55,509 nucleotides of DNA from Bacillota bacterium (GTDB lineage Bacteria; Bacillota; GCA-003054495; Carboxydocellales; JAJZSN01). A program made the translations under genes and the position numbers. The notes beneath the pieces are model-generated. The model saw nothing but the letters and a program-made list of their open reading frames with translations. It did not search any database and had not been told where the DNA came from. The stretch lies in the NCBI GenBank assembly GCA_021849745.1, contig JAJZSN010000004.1, positions 1 to 55,509 of the forward strand, given 5' to 3'. Below, piece after piece: positions 1-8,578 of this stretch (its first letter is position 1; each line of letters starts with the position of its first letter).

Positions 1-8
1 TCCGATCT
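1..8. other. Illumina adapter remnant at contig end
   Basis: The first eight bases, TCCGATCT, equal the 3' end of the standard Illumina adapter; read from the other strand they give AGATCGGA, the adapter start. They create an artificial in-frame TAG at 7-9 in the gene on the minus strand. They are most likely not genomic. Eight bases could match by chance, but the position at the very edge and the premature stop inside a conserved motif support the reading. Confidence 0.75.
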
Positions 9-9
9 A

Positions 10-192
10 AATGGTGCAGGAACCACAGTCTCCCAATTCACAACCTTTTTTGGTTCCGGTAAGGTTTAGCTCATCTCTGAGCACGTTAACTAATAAAGTA
101 TTAGCTTTTACAACAGTGGTATATGTATCTCCGTTGACGGTAAGGGTAATCAGAAAGCGCTTAATTCCCTCTTTATCGACGATTGACTGCAT
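10..192 (-). CDS. Molybdenum hydroxylase [2Fe-2S] subunit, cut by contig end
   Basis: This is the N-terminal third (61 residues) of the small iron-sulfur subunit of the xanthine dehydrogenase / 4-hydroxybenzoyl-CoA reductase / CO dehydrogenase family, normally about 150-170 residues. It carries the plant-type ferredoxin cluster motif C51-x4-C56-x2-C59 (GCELGDCGSC). The second, C-terminal cluster domain is missing because the sequence ends. The start ATG at 192 has AAGGAGG 8 nt upstream. It follows the FAD subunit by 18 nt, so the two are co-transcribed, and the Mo-binding large subunit presumably lies beyond the edge. The substrate is unknown; in this locus a hydroxybenzoyl-CoA or N-heteroaromatic compound is plausible. 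Confidence 0.85.
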
Positions 193-210
193 TATTCGAA
201 CCTCCTTAAA

Positions 211-1116
211 TCAAATATTATTACTATGGGCTGTTTCCAGATGTTCTCCGCTGTGGCCTTTGGTGATTGCCGCCTTTAAGGAGCGCTTGGTGAAGACTCT
301 CACCATATCGCGCCGATATTCAACAGAACCCCGGATATCGGAGATGGGAGAACACTCCTTGGAAGCAGCCACACCGGCTTGTTCCAGGAGGTCGTCGGTA
401 TATTCTTTTCCTATTAATATTGCTTCCGCCTCTTTGGCCCGCATTGGCACCGGGGCAACTGCACCAAGGGCAATCCGGGCATCTTTGATTATGTTTCCTT
501 CCATAGTAACTGCTGAAGCTACCCCAATCACAGCCAGTGCACCGGAGCGACGCAAGCCGAATTTGATGTAGTTGGAACCGGTAGTAGGTTGATTGGGGAT
601 GGTGATAAAGGTAACAATTTCATTCTGGGCTAATACCGACCGGCCCGGCCCGGTGAAGAATTCCTCCAGAGGGATGGTCCGCTCCCCTTCAGGTCCGACC
701 AGGGTAAGGGTTGCTCCCAAAGCAATGAGAATCGGCGGAAGGTCGGCAGAGGGGACGGCATTAACAATATTTCCACCTACCGTGCCGATATTTCTGATTT
801 GATTAGAGGCCATATGGTGAGCAGCTTCTGAGATAGAAAGGTACTTTTCGTTTAGAATGATAGAATTGACCAAGTCGTTGTGGGTGGCCCTGGCGCCGAC
901 AACCACTCCTTTACCTTGGTGATAGTTGATTTCTTTCAGTTCATTGAGTTCCTTCAATGAGACAAGTACTTCGCAGGAGATGACGCCGTGTTTCATTTTA
1001 ACCATCAGGTCGGTTCCCCCTGAAAGTACTTTGGCCTTACTTCCGAGATGAGTAAGCAGACTACAAGCTTCCTCAAGGTTTTGTGGAGCATAATAATCAA
1101 AATCCGGTAAATACAT
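211..1116 (-). CDS. Molybdenum hydroxylase FAD-binding subunit (CoxM/XdhB/HcrB type)
   Basis: Medium subunit of a molybdenum hydroxylase; it holds FAD and passes electrons between the [2Fe-2S] subunit and an external acceptor. Seen: the FAD-binding stretch LSGGTDLMVKMK near residue 35 and GNIVNAVPSADLPP near residue 115. Length is 301 residues, usual for the family (about 290). The cysteine-rich insertion that carries the extra [4Fe-4S] cluster in true 4-hydroxybenzoyl-CoA reductase HcrB is absent (only three scattered Cys). That argues against a standard HcrB and for a xanthine/nicotinate/CO-dehydrogenase-like enzyme. I place the start at ATG 1116, 7 nt after AAGGAGG; a TTG six bases further upstream overlaps the ribosome site. 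First gene of a minus-strand operon leaving the window. Confidence 0.85.
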   Translation of the reverse strand: MYLPDFDYYAPQNLEEACSLLTHLGSKAKVLSGGTDLMVKMKHGVISCEVLVSLKELNELKEINYHQGKGVVVGARATHNDLVNSIILNEKYLSISEAAHHMASNQIRNIGTVGGNIVNAVPSADLPPILIALGATLTLVGPEGERTIPLEEFFTGPGRSVLAQNEIVTFITIPNQPTTGSNYIKFGLRRSGALAVIGVASAVTMEGNIIKDARIALGAVAPVPMRAKEAEAILIGKEYTDDLLEQAGVAASKECSPISDIRGSVEYRRDMVRVFTKRSLKAAITKGHSGEHLETAHSNNI

Positions 1117-1138
1117 GAACAAACCTCCTTACTATTAC

Positions 1139-1185
1139 ATTATATACACAACTAACCAGTGTTCTCTATATAATACCAGTGTTCT
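1139..1185 (-). promoter_or_regulatory. Promoter with 20-bp-spaced direct repeat for molybdenum hydroxylase operon
   Basis: On the minus strand a TATAAT -10 box lies at 1144-1139, about 22 nt before the start codon. Directly upstream, AGAACACTGG occurs twice (1165-1156 and 1185-1176), 20 bp apart, so the copies lie on one helix face and cover the -35 region and beyond. This looks like a regulator-controlled promoter. An IclR protein is encoded divergently at 1647, but its role here is inference. Confidence 0.55.
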
Positions 1186-1646
1186 TTATAATGATTATAT
1201 ACTTTTTGAATGGAGTGTCAATAGGGTGAATTTAGCGAAAAAAAACCGGGAGCGGTTAATGGTCGGTATGCGAATTAATTGGTTCAATAGCCAGGTAAAG
1301 TAATATAATTTTTTTAAAAAGGGGATTTTTAAATCGTAAACAAGGAAGTTATCTCTAAACTAACTGAAACCGGGGAAGAAACCCTGGTTTTTTTTATTAT
1401 AAGCAAATGAACAACCATTCAACGGCGTTATTTAACTAATGAATATATATTCAATGGCATTTTGGACAATTATTTTAGCTCAAATGTTAATCCTACTACA
1501 AGTTAGTTGATGATTTAACCGGAAAATCGCTTTTTTTATCTATTGGAACGAGAAGAATTGCTCTAAATAAGCGCTAAAAAGTATAATAAATCAAAATTAC
1601 GAACAGATAGTTCACGATGCGGGACAAAAAGGAGGGAGGTGAAACG
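1186..1646. other. Intergenic region between divergent operons
   Basis: No gene is supported here. It is AT-rich and holds an orphan terminator-like hairpin (1368-1396) and a 14-bp perfect palindrome TGAATATATATTCA (1440-1453). The palindrome could be an operator for the downstream IclR gene. No start codon with a ribosome site precedes the terminator, so it may be an attenuator or a relic of a deleted gene. Confidence 0.5.
1368..1396 (+). terminator. Orphan rho-independent terminator-like hairpin
   Basis: AACCGGGG / CCCTGGTT arms (one G-T pair) around a short loop, followed by an eight-base T run. It points along the plus strand although no plus-strand gene ends nearby. It may shield the IclR operon from upstream transcription. 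Confidence 0.6.
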
Positions 1647-2453
1647 GTGTCCGAAGATCGTAATCTGGTGCAGGCAGTACTTAAAGCTTTGGATATTATG
1701 GAGGCATTATGCAGAAATCCCCATTCCGGAGTTCGAGAACTTAGCGAGAAAGTTGGCCTTAACCGGAGCACAGTTAACAGGCTGGTGGCTACATTGGAAC
1801 AAGCTGGTTACGTGGAGCAGGACAGGGAAAGGGGAAAATATCGTGCTAGCCTAAGATTATTTGAACTTGGCAATAAGGTCGTTCAGGATTTGGACATAAA
1901 AGAACGTGCTTATCCGATAATGCAAAAATTATCAAAAGCCACGGAAGAAACCATTTATTTGGCTGTTTTGGACGGCAATCAGTTTTTATATGTATCGATA
2001 ATTGATTCGCCACAAATGCTGAGATGTTCTGCCAACATTGGCATAAGTCCCCCGATGTATTGTAGTGCTAGTGGGAAAGTTATCTTAACCTATCTATCGG
2101 AGGATAGAAAGCTGGCATTTTTGCCAGAGAAATTTCATCTTTATGGTCCTAATACCATTAGTAACTTTACAGACTTGGAAGCCGAACTGGCCGGAATAAG
2201 GCGTAATGGATATGCCATAGACGATGAAGAGTGGAATCCTGACACTAGGGCTTTAGCTGCCCCAGTCTGGAATTATGACCGCAAAATTCAAGCCACCCTA
2301 TCCATTGCCGGACCCAAGGTAAGGATGCCCAGGCAGCGTATGGAGGAGATAGCTCAACTTCTAGTTAAAGGGGCACAGGAGCTTAGTGCAAGTTTAGGAT
2401 ATCGTGAAACAGGCTTAAGGGGTTTTGCTAACCACTTAAAAACAAAAATATAA
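1647..2453 (+). CDS. IclR-family transcriptional regulator
   Basis: 268-residue IclR regulator: winged helix-turn-helix at about residues 10-75 (GVRELSEKVGLNRSTVNRLV), then the effector-binding GAF-like domain to about 255. Start chosen at GTG 1647: the strong ribosome site GGAGGGAGGTG at 1631-1641 lies just before it. An in-frame ATG at 1617 would put that site inside the gene. It is followed after 25 nt by the benzoate-type CoA ligase and then an aromatic acid symporter, with no terminator between. It is probably the local regulator of that operon; IclR proteins commonly sense aromatic acids or their CoA esters. Confidence 0.9.
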   Translation: MSEDRNLVQAVLKALDIMEALCRNPHSGVRELSEKVGLNRSTVNRLVATLEQAGYVEQDRERGKYRASLRLFELGNKVVQDLDIKERAYPIMQKLSKATEETIYLAVLDGNQFLYVSIIDSPQMLRCSANIGISPPMYCSASGKVILTYLSEDRKLAFLPEKFHLYGPNTISNFTDLEAELAGIRRNGYAIDDEEWNPDTRALAAPVWNYDRKIQATLSIAGPKVRMPRQRMEEIAQLLVKGAQELSASLGYRETGLRGFANHLKTKI

Positions 2454-2478
2454 TTTATAAGAAGGAGGAAGATAAGCT

Positions 2479-4044
2479 ATGTCTTTTATTGATGTCCCTG
2501 ATAAGTTTAATATGGCCAGTCTGTTGATTGATGCCCCTATTGAGAAGGGACTGAGTAACAAAACTGCTATTTATTACGAAGATAAGATATTTAGTTATTA
2601 CGATTTACACATTGCGGCCAATAAAACCGGCAATATGTTTACTAATTTAGGTGTACTAAGAGAACAGCGGGTGCTTATGTTGCTTCCCGATTGTCCTGAA
2701 TTTATCTTCAACATAATAGGCGCTATGAAAATCGGGGCAGTGGCGGTGCCGCTTAACACCTTGCTGAAACCCAAGGATTACCTTTACTTCCTTAATGACA
2801 GCCGAGCTGTTTTAATGGTAGTGGGCGAAGAATTTTTGCCTATGATTGAAGAGATTCTTCCTGAGGCACTATACCTTAAAGGAATAATTGTAGTTGGCAA
2901 AAACAATAAGGATAAATATCTTAACTACCATCAGGAAATGTCTAAAGCTTCCCACGAACTTGAAGCGGTCGATACAAGTAAAGATGATGCTGCCTTTTGG
3001 CTTTACAGTTCCGGAACCACAGGTTCGCCAAAAGGGACGATTCATCTGCATCATGATATGGTTTTCGCAGCTACTTATTTCGACCGAGGGGTTACAAATT
3101 TAACTCCAGATGACCGTGTTTACTCTGTTTCCAAGTTGTTCTTTTCTTATGGTAATGTAAATTCTCTTTATTTACCTCTGCTTGCGGGGGCATCGGTGAT
3201 TCTGAGCTCCCAAAGACCGGAACCTACAACGATTCTCGAAACCATTACCAAGTATAAACCAACAATATTCTTTGGTGTACCCACCTCTTACTCATCAATG
3301 GTCCGAGAGCTGGATGAAAGGGGGCATTCATACGATCTAAGTTCTGTAAACCTCTTTGTTTCTGCGGGGGAAAATCTGCCGACAAGTTTATGGGAGAAGT
3401 GGAAGGAAAAGACTGGTGCAGAAATATGTGATGGAATTGGTTCAACGGAAGTAGGGTATATTTACATCGCCAACCCGCCTGGAGAAATAAAGCCTGGCAG
3501 CAGTGGAAAAGTATTGCCTGGTTACGAAATCAAAATTATAGATGAGGATAATCAGGAAGTGCGGCCCGGCCAGGTCGGTAATCTTATCGTCAAAGGTGAC
3601 TGCATCGCTGTCGGTTACTGGAACAAACACCACAAAACCGTCAGTGCTTTCAAGGGAGAATGGTATGCAACCGGTGACCAGTTCAGTGTTGATGAAGATG
3701 GATACTTCTGGTATTCCGGGCGCTCTGACGATATGGTTAAGGTAGGAGGAATCTGGGTTTCGCCCATTGAGGTGGAAAATATCCTACTAGAATACCCATC
3801 CGTCGCAGAATGTGCGGTGGTGGGCCAGATGGACCAAAACGGTCTGCTAAAAACCGCAGCTTTTGTGGTTCTGTCAACGGGTGTTCAAGGTGACGAGGAA
3901 ATGACTACAAAGTTAATAGAACATCTTAGAGAAAAAGCAGCCCCATATAAAATCCCCAGATGGATTCATTATCATGATGAATTACCCAAAACCGCCACCG
4001 GTAAGACCCAGCGTTATAAACTTAGGCAAATAGTCGGTCAGTAG
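2479..4044 (+). CDS. Benzoate-CoA ligase family protein (paralogue 1)
   Basis: 521-residue AMP-forming aryl-CoA ligase, expected to convert an aromatic acid, ATP and CoA to the aryl-CoA thioester in the cytoplasm. Seen: P-loop YSSGTTGSPKG at about 176-186, the hinge and adenylate region GRSDDMVKVGGIWVSP at about 414-429, and the C-terminal catalytic lysine context PKTATGKTQRYKLR near 505-518. Length matches BadA/BclA (about 520). It is one of three close paralogues in the window (also 23738 and 46765). It sits in an IclR-ligase-symporter operon, with a GGAGG site before ATG 2479. The aromatic substrate (benzoate, a hydroxybenzoate or aminobenzoate) cannot be read from sequence. Confidence 0.88.
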   Translation: MSFIDVPDKFNMASLLIDAPIEKGLSNKTAIYYEDKIFSYYDLHIAANKTGNMFTNLGVLREQRVLMLLPDCPEFIFNIIGAMKIGAVAVPLNTLLKPKDYLYFLNDSRAVLMVVGEEFLPMIEEILPEALYLKGIIVVGKNNKDKYLNYHQEMSKASHELEAVDTSKDDAAFWLYSSGTTGSPKGTIHLHHDMVFAATYFDRGVTNLTPDDRVYSVSKLFFSYGNVNSLYLPLLAGASVILSSQRPEPTTILETITKYKPTIFFGVPTSYSSMVRELDERGHSYDLSSVNLFVSAGENLPTSLWEKWKEKTGAEICDGIGSTEVGYIYIANPPGEIKPGSSGKVLPGYEIKIIDEDNQEVRPGQVGNLIVKGDCIAVGYWNKHHKTVSAFKGEWYATGDQFSVDEDGYFWYSGRSDDMVKVGGIWVSPIEVENILLEYPSVAECAVVGQMDQNGLLKTAAFVVLSTGVQGDEEMTTKLIEHLREKAAPYKIPRWIHYHDELPKTATGKTQRYKLRQIVGQ

Positions 4045-4092
4045 TGGTTATTGAAGTCCCAAAAAATTATATTTTTATAGGAGGATAACAAC

Positions 4093-5472
4093 ATGGCTAC
4101 TGTAAAAAGCGCTACCGAATGGTTGGATAATCAAAAGACCACCAGGTTTCACTACCTTGTCATTATTTTATCATTTTTCGTTTTAGCCTTTGATGGTTAC
4201 GATTCACAGATTTTGTCCTATGTCATGCCCCAGTTGATTAAAGAATGGAATCTTACCCCTGTGGAGGCAGGATCCATAGCCTCCTATGGATTTATCGGGT
4301 TAATAATTGGTACAGCTTTTTTCGGAATGCTATCTGATGCCATTGGTCGGAAAAAAGCCCTCATGTTTGCCATTGCCGATTTTACTATCTTTAGTGGGGC
4401 TGCGTATTTTGCTCCTACCTTTGAAACTTTTAGCTTCTTGCGTTTATTGGCCGGAATGGGTATGGGCGGGGCTATGCCGATTACAATTGCTTTGGTTTCT
4501 GAATATGCACCGGCTCATGTGCGCGGCAAAGCAGTTACTGCCATGTTCTCAGGTTTTACTTCTGGGTGGGTTTTGGCTGCGTTGGTCGCTATGGGTGTCA
4601 TTCCTGTTTTAGGATGGCGGGCGGTGCTTCTGATAGGTGTGCTACCTATACTTTATATCCCTATTCTGATAAAATACCTTCCTGAGTCCATTCGTTTTCT
4701 GGCCTCCAAAGGACGTCATCAGGAGGCTATTCTGGAACTCCGGAAGGTTGAGAAGGCCAGTGGATCACAACCTATTGCCTGGGGGCCGGAACATTTTGAA
4801 ATTGTTCAAACTCAGTCCAAAACAGGTTTCAAAGACCTTTTCACCCCCCAATTTGCCTTTATGACCATTATAATCTCTATAACCTATTTCTTTAATCTAT
4901 TGACGGTTTACGGATTATCCAGCTGGTTGCCTACCCTTCTGGTTAAAAAAGGCTTTTCCCTGGTCAAGAGCTACAGCTTTGGCATGGTTCAAGCCATTAT
5001 GGCTTCCCTAGGCGCATTGTTCCTTGGAAGTATGATTGATGCTTTTGGCCGTAAAAAGACTATGGTCACAGCATATATTTTGGGGGCAATAAGTATAGTC
5101 TTTTTCGGTTATGCCGAATCAACAACCGCTATGATGATTGCTGCAGGATTTACAGGATTTTTTATAATGGGATCTCAGACTGCTCAGCACGTTATTACCG
5201 GCGAAACCTTTCCTACCAAGATTCGCTCAACAGGGGTCGGCTTCGTATACTCTGTTGGTCGGATTGGTTCCTTTGTGGCACCGTTAATGGGTGGCGCCAT
5301 GATGATGGCCAATTTCAGCTTTAGTTCATTTTTCCTAGCTTTTGCCATCGCTCCATTAGTTTGCGCCGTTTGTGTTTACTTCTATAAAGTAAGCGATGAG
5401 GGCGTCGGTCTTGAGGAGATAACTGATAAATTGACCGGACATGAGTTGAGTCCGAAAAGTCCGGGGGCTTAA
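4093..5472 (+). CDS. Aromatic acid:H+ symporter, MFS (AAHS family)
   Basis: 459-residue, 12-helix major facilitator permease. The N-terminal helix contains DGYD (residues 34-37), the acidic motif typical of aromatic acid:proton symporters such as PcaK and BenK. The loop 2-3 signature GMLSDAIGRKKA (about 77-88) is also present, as is the second-half copy GSMIDAFGRKKT. It likely imports the substrate of the ligase encoded 48 nt upstream. The start ATG 4093 follows TAGGAGG. A bidirectional terminator follows. Confidence 0.88.
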   Translation: MATVKSATEWLDNQKTTRFHYLVIILSFFVLAFDGYDSQILSYVMPQLIKEWNLTPVEAGSIASYGFIGLIIGTAFFGMLSDAIGRKKALMFAIADFTIFSGAAYFAPTFETFSFLRLLAGMGMGGAMPITIALVSEYAPAHVRGKAVTAMFSGFTSGWVLAALVAMGVIPVLGWRAVLLIGVLPILYIPILIKYLPESIRFLASKGRHQEAILELRKVEKASGSQPIAWGPEHFEIVQTQSKTGFKDLFTPQFAFMTIIISITYFFNLLTVYGLSSWLPTLLVKKGFSLVKSYSFGMVQAIMASLGALFLGSMIDAFGRKKTMVTAYILGAISIVFFGYAESTTAMMIAAGFTGFFIMGSQTAQHVITGETFPTKIRSTGVGFVYSVGRIGSFVAPLMGGAMMMANFSFSSFFLAFAIAPLVCAVCVYFYKVSDEGVGLEEITDKLTGHELSPKSPGA

Positions 5473-5493
5473 ACGAGTTTGGAACCTAAACAA

Positions 5494-5540
5494 TAAAAAA
5501 AAGGGATTTCGGCCTATTCGGGCTGAAATCCCTTTTTTTT
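5494..5540. terminator. Bidirectional rho-independent terminator
   Basis: Long hairpin with AAGGGATTTC / GAAATCCCTT arms, an A run on the left and an eight-T run on the right. It terminates both the symporter operon (+) and the convergent IclR gene (-). Confidence 0.9.
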
Positions 5541-5566
5541 ATTAACGGAGTTCTGAAACAGCCTAG

Positions 5567-6349
5567 TTAACTACCTAATTCCTGGCTAATTTGCTCAGCA
5601 GTTTTCAGGGTAGAAGAAAGAGCCTCTTCTAGCTTCTTTCCGGTGAAAGAATGGCTAAAGCCGACCATCCAAATGGCACCTGCCAGCCGACCCCAAGGGT
5701 CTGTGAGAGGAACGCTGATTGCATTAACCCCGCGGAGATATTCCTCGTAATCAAGGGCATAGCCTTTTTGGCGAACTTCTTGGAGTTCTTTTATATAATC
5801 ACTAGGATTGATTATGGACTTTTCGGTATATTGGGGTAGTTTATTTTCTTTCAGAATCTTATTAATGTCTGATTCCTGTAGGCTGGACAGGAATACTTTT
5901 GCAGTTGCTCCGGCAAGAAAGGGAATCCTAGTCCCAATCGGTGCGGTGATTTTTAGATCTGCGGGGCTGTCGGATTTGTCAACAATGGTACTACCCTGCT
6001 GCTCATCAAAAGTTCCCAGGAACACTGTTTCCTGATACTTATGACTAAGTTCAGCCATAAATGGTTTGGCCACGACCCGTAAATTCACCCCGGAGAATGC
6101 CTGGTTGCCCAGTTTGACCAAAGTAGGACCGAGACGGAACTTTTTGGTCAATGGGTCCTGGCGCAAAGCCCCTAGATCAGTCAGAGCCTGGGTAATGCCA
6201 AAAATGGTGCTTTTTGAAATATTTAAGCGCCTGGATAGATCGCTAATCCCCATTTCGTATTGGTTGGCGGCCACTTCTTCTAACAGGGCGAAAGCTTTAT
6301 AAATAAGGGGAGCATTGTAACCGCCATTACCTTCTTTTCTCTGTACCAT
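5567..6349 (-). CDS. IclR-family transcriptional regulator (second)
   Basis: 260-residue IclR regulator with N-terminal winged helix (about 12-75; MGISDLSRRLNISKSTIFGI contains the recognition helix) and C-terminal ligand domain. ATG 6349 is preceded by GGCGGTGA. It is transcribed divergently from the PaaK-type ligase at 6728, with about 380 bp between them, a usual arrangement for an IclR regulator and its target. It is clearly different in sequence from the IclR at 1647, so it should respond to a different effector. Confidence 0.9.
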   Translation of the reverse strand: MVQRKEGNGGYNAPLIYKAFALLEEVAANQYEMGISDLSRRLNISKSTIFGITQALTDLGALRQDPLTKKFRLGPTLVKLGNQAFSGVNLRVVAKPFMAELSHKYQETVFLGTFDEQQGSTIVDKSDSPADLKITAPIGTRIPFLAGATAKVFLSSLQESDINKILKENKLPQYTEKSIINPSDYIKELQEVRQKGYALDYEEYLRGVNAISVPLTDPWGRLAGAIWMVGFSHSFTGKKLEEALSSTLKTAEQISQELGS

Positions 6350-6727
6350 ATGTTCACCGCCTTAACTAAATTGTGACAATAGAAAAATTAAAAGCCCATT
6401 GTGTTCCGGATAAAAAACAACTTGTTCATTATCATAAATTATCGTTTTTTTTAAATTAGTTGTCAAGAGGAATTCAGAAGGCTTCGAGGGAGCCAGAGGT
6501 TAATAGCAGAAAATAAGTTTCAGTGGAAAAAAGTTTATCCAAAACGTTTAATGAAATATTTTTAAGTTATTAAACTAATCTTTACGTTTTTTTGACCACT
6601 TGGCAACTTTATTTGACTATTTAAGTCTAATCCATAGCCTAAAAATAATGTCTATGGTATTCTAATTACAATTAAGAATAGAGAACATAGTTCTACATAC
6701 TGAACGAAGCTAAAAGGAGTGGTAAGA
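6350..6727. promoter_or_regulatory. Divergent regulatory region with 21-bp-phased repeats
   Basis: AT-rich spacer between the IclR gene (-) and the aryl-CoA ligase (+). It contains the island-wide element: TAAACTAAT at 6571, TTGACCACT at 6592 and TTGACTATT at 6613, each 21 bp apart. About 40 bp downstream is a TATTCT-like -10 region (near 6656). A sigma-54 reading of TGGTATTCTAATTACA (6655-6670) was considered but the -12 GC is AC. Confidence 0.6.
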
Positions 6728-8080
6728 ATGAGTTTGGCTAAGGCACCAATCAATGATCGAAAAGAAGAACTGACTTATTTTGATCAGGTAGTAGAGACTA
6801 TGGACCGTGAAGAGCTGAAAAAGCTACAATTCAATAAACTAAAAGCTATGATTAACGAACTATACGGTAAAAACAAGTTTTATACGGAAAAATGGAAAGC
6901 CGCCGGTATTAACAGCCCCGATGACATCAAGACATGGGAAGATTTTCAAAGGTTACCTTTTACCCGGAAGTCAGAACTGGTTCAGGACCAGGAAAAGAAT
7001 GGTCCTTACGGGAGCAATATGACCTATTCTTTAGATAAATATGTACGTTTTCATCAGACCTCAGGTACCACAGGCAAACCTTTAAAATGGCTAGATACCG
7101 ATGAAAGTTGGAACTGGTTTGCCAGATGCTGGGCGCATGTATTTAAGGGAGCCGGGGTAACAGAAAAAGACATAATCATCTTTCCCTTCACTTTTGGACC
7201 CTTTGTTGGTTTTTGGTCTGCCTTTGAAGCAGCCCGTATTATTGGCGCTATCTCCATTCCCGCCGGTGGACAGGATACCATTACACGCATTAACAGCATT
7301 CTGGAAAATAAACCGACAGTGATCGCCTGCACCCCTTCTTACGCCCTACGGCTGGCGGAAGCTGCCGCTGAACAAGGCATTGATATGTCCAAATCCAGTA
7401 TCATCAAGACCATTCACGCCGGTGAACCAGGGGCCAGTATACCCAGCACCAAGAAAAAACTGGAGCAAAGCTGGGGAGCAAAATGCTATGACCATCATGG
7501 GATGACTGAAATGGGAGCGATAAGTTTTGAGTGCCAGGTGCAGCCCGGATCAATTCATCTTATCGAAAGTGAATTTATCGTGGAAGTCATTAATCCGGAA
7601 ACCGGGCTGCCCTGTGCCGATGGTGAATCAGGGGAACTGATCTTAACCAATTTAGGACGCTGGGGTATGCCCAATATCCGCTACCGCACCGGAGACCGGG
7701 TAATACTAAACGTTAACCGTTGTGATTGCGGTAGAACCTTTGCTCGAATCGAAGGTGGGGTTATTGGCCGGGTAGACGATATGCTAATTATCCGAGGAGT
7801 AAATGTCTTCCCTTCAGCATTAGAAAACATTATACGTAACTACCCCGAAGTGGCCGAATTCATGATAGAAGTACATAAAGTTAAAGAAATGGACGATTTG
7901 AAGTTAAAGCTGGAAATAGACCAAAACCAGTATTCGGCAGAGAAGATCAAAGAAACCATTAATGCAATTGTCGAAGAAGTGAGAAACAAACTCCAAATTC
8001 GTGTTGAAACTGAACATGCTGCTGCTGGAACTTTACCTCGTTTTGAAATGAAAGCCAAGCGATTGGTGAGGATTTCCTAG
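6728..8080 (+). CDS. Phenylacetate-CoA ligase (PaaK)-type aryl-CoA ligase
   Basis: 450-residue AMP-forming ligase of the PaaK branch, activating an aryl or arylacetic acid to its CoA ester. Seen: P-loop TSGTTGKPLKW near residue 112, HHGMTEMG near 257, YRTGDR near 319, and the family-typical IIRGVNVFPSALENII near 357. The family is usually 430-450 residues. I use ATG 6728, 9 nt after AAAGGAGT; the GTG at 6719 overlaps the ribosome site. It is a single-gene unit between a divergent IclR gene and a strong terminator. Its substrate could be phenylacetate, an aminobenzoate or a hydroxybenzoate. Confidence 0.88.
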   Translation: MSLAKAPINDRKEELTYFDQVVETMDREELKKLQFNKLKAMINELYGKNKFYTEKWKAAGINSPDDIKTWEDFQRLPFTRKSELVQDQEKNGPYGSNMTYSLDKYVRFHQTSGTTGKPLKWLDTDESWNWFARCWAHVFKGAGVTEKDIIIFPFTFGPFVGFWSAFEAARIIGAISIPAGGQDTITRINSILENKPTVIACTPSYALRLAEAAAEQGIDMSKSSIIKTIHAGEPGASIPSTKKKLEQSWGAKCYDHHGMTEMGAISFECQVQPGSIHLIESEFIVEVINPETGLPCADGESGELILTNLGRWGMPNIRYRTGDRVILNVNRCDCGRTFARIEGGVIGRVDDMLIIRGVNVFPSALENIIRNYPEVAEFMIEVHKVKEMDDLKLKLEIDQNQYSAEKIKETINAIVEEVRNKLQIRVETEHAAAGTLPRFEMKAKRLVRIS

Positions 8081-8117
8081 CAAAAAAACCGGGAGTTATT
8101 CCCGGTTTTTTTGCTAG
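8077..8117 (+). terminator. Rho-independent terminator
   Basis: Near-perfect hairpin whose left arm starts in the ligase stop codon: ACCGGGA / TCCCGGT core flanked by A7 and T7 and by CTAGC / GCTAG. Symmetry means it could also work on the minus strand. Confidence 0.92.
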
Positions 8118-8578
8118 GAATTTTATTTTTATATGGAGGGGAGCCTATCTTAATACCGGATATATCTATTACAAACATTTCTTCCGCGAATAGCACTATT
8201 TTGCCTCCGAACGGTTAAATAGTCATTTTAATTGAAAAATAAAAATAATAAACTAATTATTCATACCATTTCCCATATAATTAAAACCAAACAGTTATTT
8301 ATTTGACCGCTTAAATTTGAAATATTGCATTTTAAGATAAATAGAATGAAACTTGGCTTAGTAATGGTTACAATTAAATTACTTAAGATTAGTAGCATAT
8401 TAAGCACGATTTAAGCACGATTGATAATATGCTTCAGCTTCTTAAGATTTGAGTATGCTACGATTATCGGTGAAGGGTGGGGAGATATGATAAAGTATTG
8501 TTAGTAACCTAAGACAAAGAGAAGGAAGATCAAATTCGGCATAATTAAAACAAAACAAATGAATAGGGAGGATTATTT
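8118..8578 (+). promoter_or_regulatory. Upstream region of MFS gene with 21-bp-phased repeats
   Basis: 460 bp without a gene. It contains TAAAACCAA at 8282, TTGACCGCT at 8303 and a weak third copy ATTGCATTT at 8324 (21-bp steps), then GGTTACAAT about 45 bp later as a -10 candidate. An inverted copy of the same half-site, CCGAACGGTTAAATA, lies about 90 bp upstream near 8208. The layout closely resembles the region before the SDR gene at 10398. Confidence 0.55.

Noticed and set aside
11..571. Plus-strand open frame of 186 codons over the molybdenum hydroxylase genes
   Set aside because: It overlaps the minus-strand FAD and [2Fe-2S] subunits, has no ribosome site and no recognisable domain; it is a shadow.
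6655..6670. Sigma-54 promoter before the PaaK-type ligase (TGGTATTCTAATTACA)
   Set aside because: Spacing is right but the invariant -12 GC is AC and no TGGAAC palindromes lie upstream; a -10-like box fits as well.
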